Assembly: GCA_035646975.1 (NCBI GenBank)
Contig: DASROJ010000374.1
Location: 1 to 14,017, forward strand
Direction: 5' to 3'
Origin: DASROJ01 sp035646975
GTDB taxonomy: Bacteria; Acidobacteriota; Polarisedimenticolia; JACPZX01; DASXTC01
DNA: 14,017 bases
The notes under the pieces were generated by a model. That model was not told where the DNA came from and did not search any database. It saw only the letters and a program-made list of their open reading frames with translations. The position numbers were made by a program, and so were the translations under genes. Below, in pieces: positions 1-6,608 of the stretch. The first letter of the stretch is position 1. Each line of letters starts with the position of its first letter.

Positions 1-98
1 GTTGGGTCCCGCTCTGGGGGAGGTCGCTGTTTCCGGGCCCCGCTGTTTCAGCGTCGCGGAGAGTTGTCCAGGCTCTCGCTCGCTTGGGGGGGACTTGC

Positions 99-173
99 TG
101 GGAGATGCCGCAATGGGGGAACCCTTGCCTTCAGGGGGGGACCATCAGGGAGGAACGATTGCGGCATCTCCCA
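99..173. repeat. Perfect 16-bp inverted repeat with 43-nt loop
   Basis: The left arm TGGGAGATGCCGCAAT (99-114) is the exact reverse complement of the right arm at 158-173. The loop (115-157) is G-rich on the plus strand. The element begins 28 nt past the stop codon of the minus-strand secreted-protein gene, so it would form a strong hairpin in that transcript's 3' region. No T-run follows it on either strand, so it is not a classical intrinsic terminator. It could be an mRNA 3'-end stabiliser, a Rho-assisted stop, or a small dispersed palindromic repeat. The rest of positions 1-200 shows no convincing gene. Confidence 0.75.
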
Positions 174-200
174 AGATTCACGATGTCAAAGGGCGTATCT

Positions 201-728
201 TCAGCGGTCATCCCTTGAATGGCCGCGGATGCTGTTGCGTCCGTTCGAGTGTCCGTTCGAATGTCCGTTCCAATGTCCGTCGTGGCGGCCATCCGAGCGA
301 TCGTACTGACGACCACCGTAGTATCCGCCAGAGCCGCGGTACGAATGACCGTATGCGTGTCCCCGGGAGTAGCCCCGGTAACCGTAGTCATGGCCCCGCA
401 CGCCGTAGCTCCGGTGCGGGTAGTAGTACCTGGGCGCCGAATAGCTGTAGTAGCGGAACACCGGGTACCTGGGCGCGTACACCCGGTATTGCGGGTAGTA
501 GTAAACCGGTCCGACTCCGCATTCCTCGGGCGACTCGTAGACCGGCCCGTACGCGTACGGGTTGCCGTACGAAAAACCGAGCACCGCGACCGGTGAGCCG
601 AACGTGACAGTGCCGCTCACATATGTATGCGCATCCGCGTCGGATGCGCTGCCGATGAGCAGAGGGGCAACCGGCGCGAGGGTCACAAAGGCTGCGGCGA
701 AAACCGCTTTGCTCACGTTGGTCAGCAT
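201..728 (-). CDS. Secreted Tyr/Gly/His/Arg-rich protein of unknown function
   Basis: This is a 175-residue protein. It has a short n-region with Lys7, a hydrophobic core (about 8-26) and a likely signal-peptidase site after Ala-Asp-Ala (31-33), so export is predicted. The mature part starts with a short beta-like stretch (HTYVSGTVTF) and then becomes strongly enriched in Tyr, Pro, Gly, Arg and His, with runs such as YYYP. It ends in an imperfect HSNG repeat and a charged tail. There is a single Cys near residue 70. I recognise no catalytic family. Low-complexity Tyr/Gly-rich exported proteins are often envelope-associated or structural, but that is only a possibility here. The start at 728 is chosen because GGAGGT lies 7 nt upstream. 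In-frame ATGs at 743, 785 and 803 would add up to 25 residues ahead of the signal peptide. The gene is monocistronic and divergent from the tRNA-editing gene. Confidence 0.7.
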   Translation of the reverse strand: MLTNVSKAVFAAAFVTLAPVAPLLIGSASDADAHTYVSGTVTFGSPVAVLGFSYGNPYAYGPVYESPEECGVGPVYYYPQYRVYAPRYPVFRYYSYSAPRYYYPHRSYGVRGHDYGYRGYSRGHAYGHSYRGSGGYYGGRQYDRSDGRHDGHWNGHSNGHSNGRNSIRGHSRDDR

Positions 729-735
729 GTCCGTG

Positions 736-741
736 ACCTCC
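736..741 (-). promoter_or_regulatory. Shine-Dalgarno deciding the start at 728
   Basis: On the minus strand GGAGGT is followed by 7 nt and then ATG at 728. This supports initiation directly before the signal-peptide core rather than at the longer in-frame starts. Confidence 0.6.
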
Positions 742-813
742 ATCCCGGGCACTGGTTCTACTGGCTTGACCCGGGTTCCGCCCATCAGCATTGCACGTGC
801 CATGCCATCGCGC

Positions 814-819
814 CCTCCT
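814..819 (-). promoter_or_regulatory. Second upstream Shine-Dalgarno (alternative start or tiny uORF)
   Basis: A second strong AGGAGG lies upstream of the secreted-protein gene. It is 5 nt from an ATG at 808 that opens a 7-codon reading frame (MAWHVQC then TGA). It is also 10 nt from an in-frame ATG at 803 that would extend the secreted protein. The tiny frame stops in TGATG, which includes another in-frame ATG (785). Either a longer N-terminus or a translated leader is possible; chance is also possible. Confidence 0.3.
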
Positions 820-1007
820 GGTCCCGTTTTCGTAAGTGATTGGAGTAGAAAAACTTGCGTGATGGGTGCGTGGAGGTGCCTGTCCACCACAGGCGTCAGT
901 GGTGATGGATCCGTCCAACACAGTGGTCATCTTCGCGCACCGCCACGGTTATTCGCCGACCCCTTCGCAACGCATCCGGCCTCGCTGATGTAAATCGGCG
1001 CAGCGCG

Positions 1008-1016
1008 TGCTATAAG
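1008..1016 (+). promoter_or_regulatory. Extended -10 element before the alanyl-tRNA editing gene
   Basis: TGC followed by TATAAG (hexamer 1011-1016) matches an extended -10. No good -35 is visible 16-18 nt upstream. The hexamer ends only 5 nt before the ATG at 1022, so a start site about 7 nt downstream of the hexamer would make the message essentially leaderless. The rest of the 293-bp divergent gap (729-1021) shows only a small hairpin (GCCTGT/ACAGGC near 878-894) besides the RBS sites listed. Confidence 0.45.
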
Positions 1017-1021
1017 AGGCC

Positions 1022-2266
1022 ATGCCGCATCGGATGTATCGGGACGATTCGTATCTGGACCGTTTCACCGCCACGGTGACCGCAGCCGAGCCTGTCTCGG
1101 CAGGCCTGTTCGCGGTCGAGCTGGATCGAACCCTGTTCTATCCCACCGGCGGCGGCCAGCCTCACGACACCGGACGGCTCGCGGGAAAGCCAGTGGTCGA
1201 TGTCCATGAAGGCGGCGACGGGCGGATACTGCATCTCGTGAGCGCGGAGTCGCCCCCATCGGGTGAAGTCGCCGGCGAGATTGACTGGGTGCGGCGGTTC
1301 GACCACATGCAGCAGCACACGGGCCAGCACATCCTGTCGCGCGCATTTGTCGAGATGGCCGGCGCCGCCACCAAATCGTTCCACCTGGGCGAGGGGCTCT
1401 GCACCATCGACATCGACAGGACGGAGCTCGACGCGGCCATGGCTCGCAGCGTGGAGGCCCGTACCAACGAGATCGTCTTCTCGGATCCGCCGGTGGAAGT
1501 CGATCTCATCGACGCGGCGCGTGCGCCGCAGCTGGCCGCCGACATGAACCTGGCGCGCGATCTGGCACTCAAGCCGGGCGACCCGATCCGGATGGTCAGG
1601 GTAGGTCGATTCGACGAAACCCCCTGCGGGGGGACTCACGTGCGCCGCGCCGGCGAAGTGGGGGCCGTGGCCATTCGTCGATGGGAAAGATTCAAGGGAG
1701 GCACCCGCGTCGCATTCGTCTGCGGCGGCCGGGTGGTGCGCGTCATGCGAGAGCTCGGCGAAGTGGTGGACGCCTGCGTGGCAAGGCTCTCGGTGCAGCC
1801 TGCCGAGCTTCCGCTGGCCCTCGATCGAATCCAGGATCAGCTCGGCGAGACGCGACGCACGGTGAAAGCGCTCAATGAGGCGCTGGTGGGGGCCGAGGCG
1901 ATGGCGCGGGAAGCCTCGGCGCGTCCGGTGGGAGCCTGCCGGGTGCTGGTGGAGCTGTTCGCCGGTCGTCCGGCCGAAGATCTGCAGCTGCTGGCCCGGA
2001 AGTATGTCGAGGCGGGATCCCGCTTCGCGCTGCTTGCCGCCACCGATCCCGATGCCGGCAAAACGACCCTGGTGTTCGCCCGCTCGGCAGCGGGGGTGCC
2101 CGCGGAGATGAGCATGGGAGAGATCCTCTCGGCGATCTGCGGCGCCCACGGGGGCAAGGGGGGCGGTGGCGCGGCCCTGGCGCGTGGAGGCGGCATGCCG
2201 GCCGGCGAGGCGGGAATCTGTCTGGAAGAAGCGTTCCAGGTCATCTCATCACGACTTCTCGCATGA
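1022..2266 (+). CDS. alaX: Stand-alone alanyl-tRNA editing protein (AlaX-L type) with C-terminal DHHA1 domain
   Basis: The 414-residue protein is related to the editing half of alanyl-tRNA synthetase. It should hydrolyse mischarged tRNA-Ala (Ser- or Gly-tRNA-Ala) in trans in the cytoplasm. The N-terminal part carries an AlaRS-like beta domain with conserved PTGGGQPHDTG (about 40-50). The zinc-site motifs of the editing domain are intact: HTGQH (His99, His103) and CGGTH (Cys202, His206). A helical linker follows, and the C-terminus has a DHHA1-type glycine-rich segment (about 377-392, GGKGGGG then GGG), which places it with long AlaX proteins. There is no synthetase catalytic core, so it cannot charge tRNA. 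The alternative start ATG 1034 (MYRDDSYL) resembles family N-termini and is nearly as likely. The 3' end overlaps the next gene by ATGA, indicating co-translation with a glycosyltransferase, with no obvious functional link. Confidence 0.9.
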   Translation: MPHRMYRDDSYLDRFTATVTAAEPVSAGLFAVELDRTLFYPTGGGQPHDTGRLAGKPVVDVHEGGDGRILHLVSAESPPSGEVAGEIDWVRRFDHMQQHTGQHILSRAFVEMAGAATKSFHLGEGLCTIDIDRTELDAAMARSVEARTNEIVFSDPPVEVDLIDAARAPQLAADMNLARDLALKPGDPIRMVRVGRFDETPCGGTHVRRAGEVGAVAIRRWERFKGGTRVAFVCGGRVVRVMRELGEVVDACVARLSVQPAELPLALDRIQDQLGETRRTVKALNEALVGAEAMAREASARPVGACRVLVELFAGRPAEDLQLLARKYVEAGSRFALLAATDPDAGKTTLVFARSAAGVPAEMSMGEILSAICGAHGGKGGGGAALARGGGMPAGEAGICLEEAFQVISSRLLA

Positions 2267-3903
2267 AGAGCCGTCATGCCGCCGCGGCGCTGCTGGTCGT
2301 CTTCTTCCTGCTTGTCAGCGCGGCGACGGGCACGAAATCCGCCACCTACGACGAATCGGTTCACATCTTCTCCGGCTGGCGGATCCTCACGCAGGGGGAT
2401 TTCGCGACCAACCACGAACATCCGCCGTTGATGAAGGCGCTCGCTGCGCTGCCACTCGTGATCATGGGAGCCAGTCCCCCACGCACCGAGATGAAGCGCG
2501 AGTCGGACGAGTGGAACGTCGCGCATGACTTCGTCTATCACGCCAATGACGGCGACCGGATCCTGCGCGCGGCCCGGCTTCCGATCGCGCTGGTGGCCAC
2601 GGCGATGGCCTGCGCGGTCTACGGCTACACGGCCGCCGCGATGGGAACGTTCGCCGGCCTGGTGGCGCTCGCGTTGCTCGTGTTCGAGCCCAACATCCTC
2701 GCTCATTCGGGGTTTGTGACGACCGACCTGGGCAACGCCGCCATGACCTTTTTCACCTTCGCCGCGTTCGTGACCTGGCTTCGCCGGAGGAGCCGCGGGT
2801 GGTTGATCGGCACCGGTGTCCTGCTCGGACTGGCCTTGCTCACGCGGTTCACCGCCGTGCTGCTGGTGCCAATCCTGGCGATCTGCGGGGTGATCCATGT
2901 CGTGCTGGAGGGTCGCGGGCGATGGCGGGACCTGGCGGTCGGTCTGTCGCTCATCGCGCTGATTGGCGTGGCGGTGCTCAATCTCGGCTATGGGTTCGGC
3001 GGTTCCTTCTCCACGCTCAAGAGCTTCACTCCCGAGAGCCAGAAGTTCCGCGAGTACGCCGCCGGTCCGCTGGGCGGTGTGCCGCTGCCTGTTCCTCTCG
3101 AGTACGTGAGAGGGTTCGATCACGCGGAGGCCAGCGGTCAGCGCTGGTGGTCCTACCTGTTCGGTCAGTACTCGATGACCGGCTGGCGTCATTATTATCT
3201 GGCGGCGCTGGCGGTGAAGACGCCCCTTCCGCTGCTGCTGTTGACGGGGGCCGGTCTCCTGTTCTGGATGCGCCGTGGAAAGGATGGCCTCGACCCGATC
3301 CAGGCGTTGTTGCCGCAGGTGCCGCTGCTCGTCTACCTGTTCGCCTTCACGCTTTCGGGCAACCTGAAGAACATCGGCCTGCGCTACATCCTGCCGGTCT
3401 ACCCCTTCATGTGTATTGTCGCCGCGATGACGACGCGGATCGACTTCGACAAAGCATGGCGGGCCCGGCTGGTCTGCGCGATGGTGGCGTGGCAGGTGGC
3501 GGTGGCGGCATGGATGTATCCCGATTACCTCACTTTTTTCAACCTCACCGTGGGGGGGCCCTCGCGCGGCGCCGAAGTACTGCTGGATTCGAACCTCGAC
3601 TGGGGTCAGGATCTCAAAGGTCTTGGCAGGTTCATCTCCGAAAAGCGCATCGACAAGATCTACGTGGATTATTTCGGCCGTGCCTGTCTGCGGTATTACG
3701 GCGTGCGAAGCACGCCCGATTTCGAGGGAGGCTACATCGCGGTGTCGGCGACCAATCTCAAGGGGGTCTATGCCGAGGACAAGGACCGGTACCGTTTTCT
3801 CTGGAGCCAGACTCCGGCTGCCGTCATCGGCGGCTCCATCTTCGTCTATGACACATCGCGCCCGGCGGACTGGAAGCCGAAGGCCACCGCGGCAGGGGAC
3901 TGA
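2263..3903 (+). CDS. GT39/ArnT-like integral-membrane glycosyltransferase
   Basis: The 546-residue protein has about ten or more hydrophobic segments. It shows the GT-C hallmark of an acidic pair in the first extracytoplasmic loop (Asp30-Glu31, in ATYDESVH). This is followed by HPPL (53-56) and a conserved Lys58, as in PMT/ArnT-type (GT39/GT83) enzymes. Such enzymes transfer a sugar from a polyprenyl-phosphate donor to a lipid or protein on the outer face of the inner membrane. After the last membrane segment comes a DSNLDWGQD motif (442-450), followed by a soluble C-terminal domain (to 546), a pattern I associate with environmental members of this family. It starts by ATGA overlap with the upstream editing gene, without its own Shine-Dalgarno, so it is probably translationally coupled. 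The next gene begins immediately after its stop. Acceptor and donor sugar cannot be read from sequence. Unlike the other three glycosyltransferases here, it lacks TPRs. Confidence 0.8.
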   Translation: MKSRHAAAALLVVFFLLVSAATGTKSATYDESVHIFSGWRILTQGDFATNHEHPPLMKALAALPLVIMGASPPRTEMKRESDEWNVAHDFVYHANDGDRILRAARLPIALVATAMACAVYGYTAAAMGTFAGLVALALLVFEPNILAHSGFVTTDLGNAAMTFFTFAAFVTWLRRRSRGWLIGTGVLLGLALLTRFTAVLLVPILAICGVIHVVLEGRGRWRDLAVGLSLIALIGVAVLNLGYGFGGSFSTLKSFTPESQKFREYAAGPLGGVPLPVPLEYVRGFDHAEASGQRWWSYLFGQYSMTGWRHYYLAALAVKTPLPLLLLTGAGLLFWMRRGKDGLDPIQALLPQVPLLVYLFAFTLSGNLKNIGLRYILPVYPFMCIVAAMTTRIDFDKAWRARLVCAMVAWQVAVAAWMYPDYLTFFNLTVGGPSRGAEVLLDSNLDWGQDLKGLGRFISEKRIDKIYVDYFGRACLRYYGVRSTPDFEGGYIAVSATNLKGVYAEDKDRYRFLWSQTPAAVIGGSIFVYDTSRPADWKPKATAAGD

Positions 3904-5562
3904 GTGAAGCGTCTCATCTGGATCATCCTGGGCGTTGCCGCGATCGTTCGCGTCGCCTACCTGCTCGACTACCAGGCGCACTCCGTTTTCTGGGATTCGA
4001 TGCTGCTGGACGCCGAGGTGTACGACCAGCTGGCGCAGAAAATCGCGGCGGGGGACTGGCTGGGCGGCCAGGAGGTGTTCACGCTGCCCCCCCTGTACCC
4101 GTATTTCCTGGCGGTGGTCTTCAAGTTGTTCGGGCACAGCTATCCGGCGGTCTACCTGCTGCAGTCATTGCTCGGCATCGCCAACATCTACCTCGTCTAC
4201 GCGATCGGCAGGAAGGTCTTCAACGAGCGGGTCGCGTTGATCGCGGCCGTGTTTTCGACGCTGTACGGCTCGTTCATGTTCATGGAAGCGAAGTTGATGA
4301 GCACGACCCTCGCGCTCACCCTGGGCCTCTGCCTCATGCGGCTGCTGCTGCTCGCCGGCGAGCAGCAGACGTTGACCCTCTGGGGCCTGTGCGGCGCGCT
4401 GCTCGGCCTCACCGCCCTCGCTCGGCCCGAGACGCTGCTGTTCGTGCCGCTGGCGGCCTGGTGGATCCATCATGTCACCAGACGCCGGGACACCAGGAAG
4501 AGTCCCGCCGCCATCGATCAGTACGCTCTGGCCGGCAGGCACCCCTGGTTCGCCATCTCGGTGTTCGCTTCCTTCGTCGTCATCGCCGTGGCGCCCGTCA
4601 CGATGCGCAACTGGGTCGTCAGCAACGACTGGAGCCTGTCCAACCTGATCTCATCGCAGGCCGGCATCACCTTCTACCAATCGAACAACGCGCGGGCGCG
4701 CGGGCTCTATGTCTTTCTCGACCACGAAGGCTTCTCGGGCAACCCTCACGTGCAGGCGGAAGAGGAAAAAACACTCGCTGAAAAGGAAGTCGGCCATCCG
4801 CTGAAGCGCTCGGAGGTCACCCGCTACTGGATGAACCGCGGACTTTCCTGGATAACCGCCAATCCCGGCAAGTCGTTCGTGCTGGAGTGCTTCAAGCTGC
4901 TCAGGTTTCTCGGCTCGTACGAATACTCCACCGAGTACATCCTCTACGCCGAGCGCGAATCGGTCCTGACGCTCTGGATGACGCCGCTGCCCTTCGCGCT
5001 GATCACATCGCTGGGAATCGCGGGGATCCTGATGCAGCTCAAGGACGGATTCCGCCCTCCCGCCCTGCTGCTGGCCCTGTTCGTCGTGTCCAACTTCCTG
5101 GTGGCGATGATGTTCTACGTCTCCTCACGCTACAGGATGCCCTCGGCTCCCTACCTCATCCTGTTCGCCGCGTCCGGCGCCGAGCGACTCTGGCAGGGCC
5201 ATCGCAGCCCTGTTTCGGCGACACGGACGGAGTCCTGGGTCTACGTGGCCATCGTCGCGGTGCTCTTCCTGATCTTTCATGTCCAGGTCGACGAGAGCCA
5301 CCTGATCCAGGAGGCCAACGTTCATTACAACGCGGGCAACCAGTATTTCGGAAAGAAGGACTACGTTTCCGCGGTCGCCGAGTACGATCGCGCGGTGGCC
5401 GGCAACCAGACCAACTGGCGCGCCTGGTTCAACCGCGGCAACGCTCTGGCCGCGCTGAAACGAAACGACGACGCGATCGAATCCTTCAAGCAGGTCCTGA
5501 AGCACAACAGGAACATGACCGCCGCGCGCCGGCAGATCGAGACGCTCGGCGGCACGCCCTGA
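3904..5562 (+). CDS. GT-C-like membrane glycosyltransferase with C-terminal TPR pair
   Basis: The 552-residue protein opens with a membrane segment (4-21). An acidic first loop follows (Asp36-Ala-Glu38, Asp41), then PPLYPYF (62-68) and a multi-spanning GT-C-type core. A soluble block after VAPVTMRN contains a FYQSNNARARG stretch, and an SSRYRMPSAPY motif marks the last membrane region. About residues 472-540 form two TPR repeats (NAGNQYFGKKDYVSAVAEYDRA and FNRGNALAALKRNDDAIESF). The same order of motifs occurs in the minus-strand pair at 7486-11612, so this is a diverged third paralog. GTG start 3904 abuts the previous TGA and has AGGGG (3894-3898) 5 nt upstream. The likely role is transfer of a lipid-linked sugar at the inner membrane, with the TPRs binding a protein partner or acceptor. 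Substrate is unknown. Confidence 0.75.
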   Translation: MKRLIWIILGVAAIVRVAYLLDYQAHSVFWDSMLLDAEVYDQLAQKIAAGDWLGGQEVFTLPPLYPYFLAVVFKLFGHSYPAVYLLQSLLGIANIYLVYAIGRKVFNERVALIAAVFSTLYGSFMFMEAKLMSTTLALTLGLCLMRLLLLAGEQQTLTLWGLCGALLGLTALARPETLLFVPLAAWWIHHVTRRRDTRKSPAAIDQYALAGRHPWFAISVFASFVVIAVAPVTMRNWVVSNDWSLSNLISSQAGITFYQSNNARARGLYVFLDHEGFSGNPHVQAEEEKTLAEKEVGHPLKRSEVTRYWMNRGLSWITANPGKSFVLECFKLLRFLGSYEYSTEYILYAERESVLTLWMTPLPFALITSLGIAGILMQLKDGFRPPALLLALFVVSNFLVAMMFYVSSRYRMPSAPYLILFAASGAERLWQGHRSPVSATRTESWVYVAIVAVLFLIFHVQVDESHLIQEANVHYNAGNQYFGKKDYVSAVAEYDRAVAGNQTNWRAWFNRGNALAALKRNDDAIESFKQVLKHNRNMTAARRQIETLGGTP

Positions 5563-5646
5563 CGAGAACTCCGACCGGCGCGACCCGGCGACCAAACGCG
5601 ACCACCCCGACAGACGTCCCGCCAAAACACCCGTCCAGCGTGAGGG

Positions 5647-5674
5647 TGGACCGCGCGTCAGCCAACTCTATATT
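5647..5674 (+). promoter_or_regulatory. Probable sigma70-type promoter for the 5759 gene
   Basis: TATATT (5669-5674) is a good -10, with TGGACC (5647-5652) as a partial -35 at 16-nt spacing (4 of 6 matches to TTGACA). Transcription would start near 5681, giving a leader of about 78 nt that carries a strong Shine-Dalgarno. It lies in the 196-bp gap after the plus-strand glycosyltransferases, so the next gene is a separate unit. Confidence 0.45.
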
Positions 5675-5745
5675 CGACTCGTCGACCCGCGGTGCGATCC
5701 GACGGAACCGCGAGGCACAGGCGTCGGGCACCGGGCGACGCGCGC

Positions 5746-5752
5746 AGGAGGT
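5746..5752 (+). promoter_or_regulatory. Perfect Shine-Dalgarno for the 5759 gene
   Basis: AGGAGGT lies 6 nt before ATG 5759, the strongest ribosome-binding site in the window. It fixes the start of the TM2-like protein. Confidence 0.75.
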
Positions 5753-5758
5753 CACTCC

Positions 5759-6544
5759 ATGGCACGGAATGATGATGTCTACACGATTGCCGACGATCAG
5801 ATCCTCGATTCGATGCGCAGGGAGCTCGAGCGCAAAGGGGCCATGCGCCCTGCCTCGTCTTCCGCGGACTCGATGACGGACGGCTCGCACAAGGGGACGG
5901 CCCGATCCAGGGTCCGTTATGCCCAGCCGGCGACATCGGGCACCCGGGCGCTGCTGGCCTCGACCCTGTCTCTGTTCATCTGCGGTGCGGGCCAGGCGTA
6001 CAACGGCCAGGGGCAGGTTGGCGCACTGCTCTTCCTGACCGAGACGCTCGTCGTGGCCTTGAACTGGAGCGTCTGCAGGATGTGGCCCGAGGTGAGGGCG
6101 CTGGCCGATGTCTTCGGCGTCACCGATCTGCAGATTTTTCTGAGCGTGGCGACGCTGGATTTCCTGGTGGTGTTTCTCGCGATGGCGGCCGTGCACCAGG
6201 CCTACCGCCAGGCGGAGCGGGACGACGGTCCGTTCGGCGGCAAGGACAACCCGATACTGTCGGGTATGGCCTCATTGATCGTCCCGGGGTGGGGACAGCT
6301 CGTCAACGGACAGCCCGGCAAGGCCGTCGCGTTTCTTTTCTTCGGCCTGACGGGCATCTACACGGTCGTCCTGCTGCTGTTCACGCCGTTCCTGGCGATG
6401 CTCAACGAGGTGAACGCCTGGCGGGATCTGTCCGCGCAGCTCAACACCGGCGTGGCGGCGGTGCTGGCTGCCTCCGGAGTCGTCTGGATCCTGAGCATCT
6501 ACGACGCGATGCTCGTCGCGGGGTTCCGTCGCAGGATGAACTGA
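5759..6544 (+). CDS. Membrane protein with duplicated TM2-like GxGQxxNGQ motif
   Basis: The 261-residue protein has a hydrophilic N-terminus of about 60 residues (acidic then basic, no signal peptide), followed by several membrane segments. The motif GAGQAYNGQ (76-84) recurs as GWGQLVNGQ (177-185). Each is preceded by a hydrophobic LSLFIC or ASLIVP stretch and followed by another membrane helix. This is the pattern of TM2-like small membrane domains (G-x-GQ-x-x-NG-x-x-x-G), here duplicated and separated by a long helical region. A charged loop (about 148-163) lies before the second copy. No enzymatic motif is visible. The function of this group is not known to me. The gene appears monocistronic, with its own promoter (TATATT, 5669-5674) and a perfect Shine-Dalgarno, lying between the glycosyltransferase run and truA. 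Confidence 0.65.
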   Translation: MARNDDVYTIADDQILDSMRRELERKGAMRPASSSADSMTDGSHKGTARSRVRYAQPATSGTRALLASTLSLFICGAGQAYNGQGQVGALLFLTETLVVALNWSVCRMWPEVRALADVFGVTDLQIFLSVATLDFLVVFLAMAAVHQAYRQAERDDGPFGGKDNPILSGMASLIVPGWGQLVNGQPGKAVAFLFFGLTGIYTVVLLLFTPFLAMLNEVNAWRDLSAQLNTGVAAVLAASGVVWILSIYDAMLVAGFRRRMN

Positions 6545-6596
6545 GATGTCAGGACACGACAGGGGTTTTTCGATACCCTGACGGGCCGCGCCGGGT

Positions 6597-6602
6597 CATA
6601 AT
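6597..6602 (+). promoter_or_regulatory. -10-like element directly before truA
   Basis: CATAAT is followed by CCCGCC and then the GTG start at 6609, with no Shine-Dalgarno in between. A start site 7 nt downstream of the hexamer would fall on the GTG, that is, a leaderless message. The 12-mer CATAATCCCGCC matches 10 of 12 bases of the element before the CBS gene (13437-13448). No clear -35 is seen. Confidence 0.4.
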
Positions 6603-6608
6603 CCCGCC

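Noticed and set aside
235..290. Short repeated units (tgtccgttc) that look like a tandem or CRISPR-type repeat
   Set aside because: They are codon-level repeats encoding the HSNG tract of the secreted protein; there are no spacers of constant length.
2..607. A 201-codon plus-strand open frame at the left end
   Set aside because: Low-complexity Arg/Ser/Gly sequence antisense to the signal-peptide-bearing Tyr-rich protein, which has better start signals.
1022..2266. A truncated alanyl-tRNA synthetase pseudogene
   Set aside because: The frame is intact, editing-site zinc ligands and the DHHA1 region are present, and the length fits long stand-alone AlaX proteins rather than a broken synthetase.
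1837..4137. A 766-codon open frame on the minus strand
   Set aside because: It is antisense to the tRNA-editing and GT39-like genes, is very rich in Gln, Arg, His and Glu with no domain pattern, and arises from the high-GC third-position bias of the real genes.
6548..6582. Possible terminator (GTCAGG/CCTGAC or CAGGG/CCCTG) between the TM2-like gene and truA
   Set aside because: Stems are only 5-6 bp, the T-run is in the loop rather than after the stem, and the two pairings compete.
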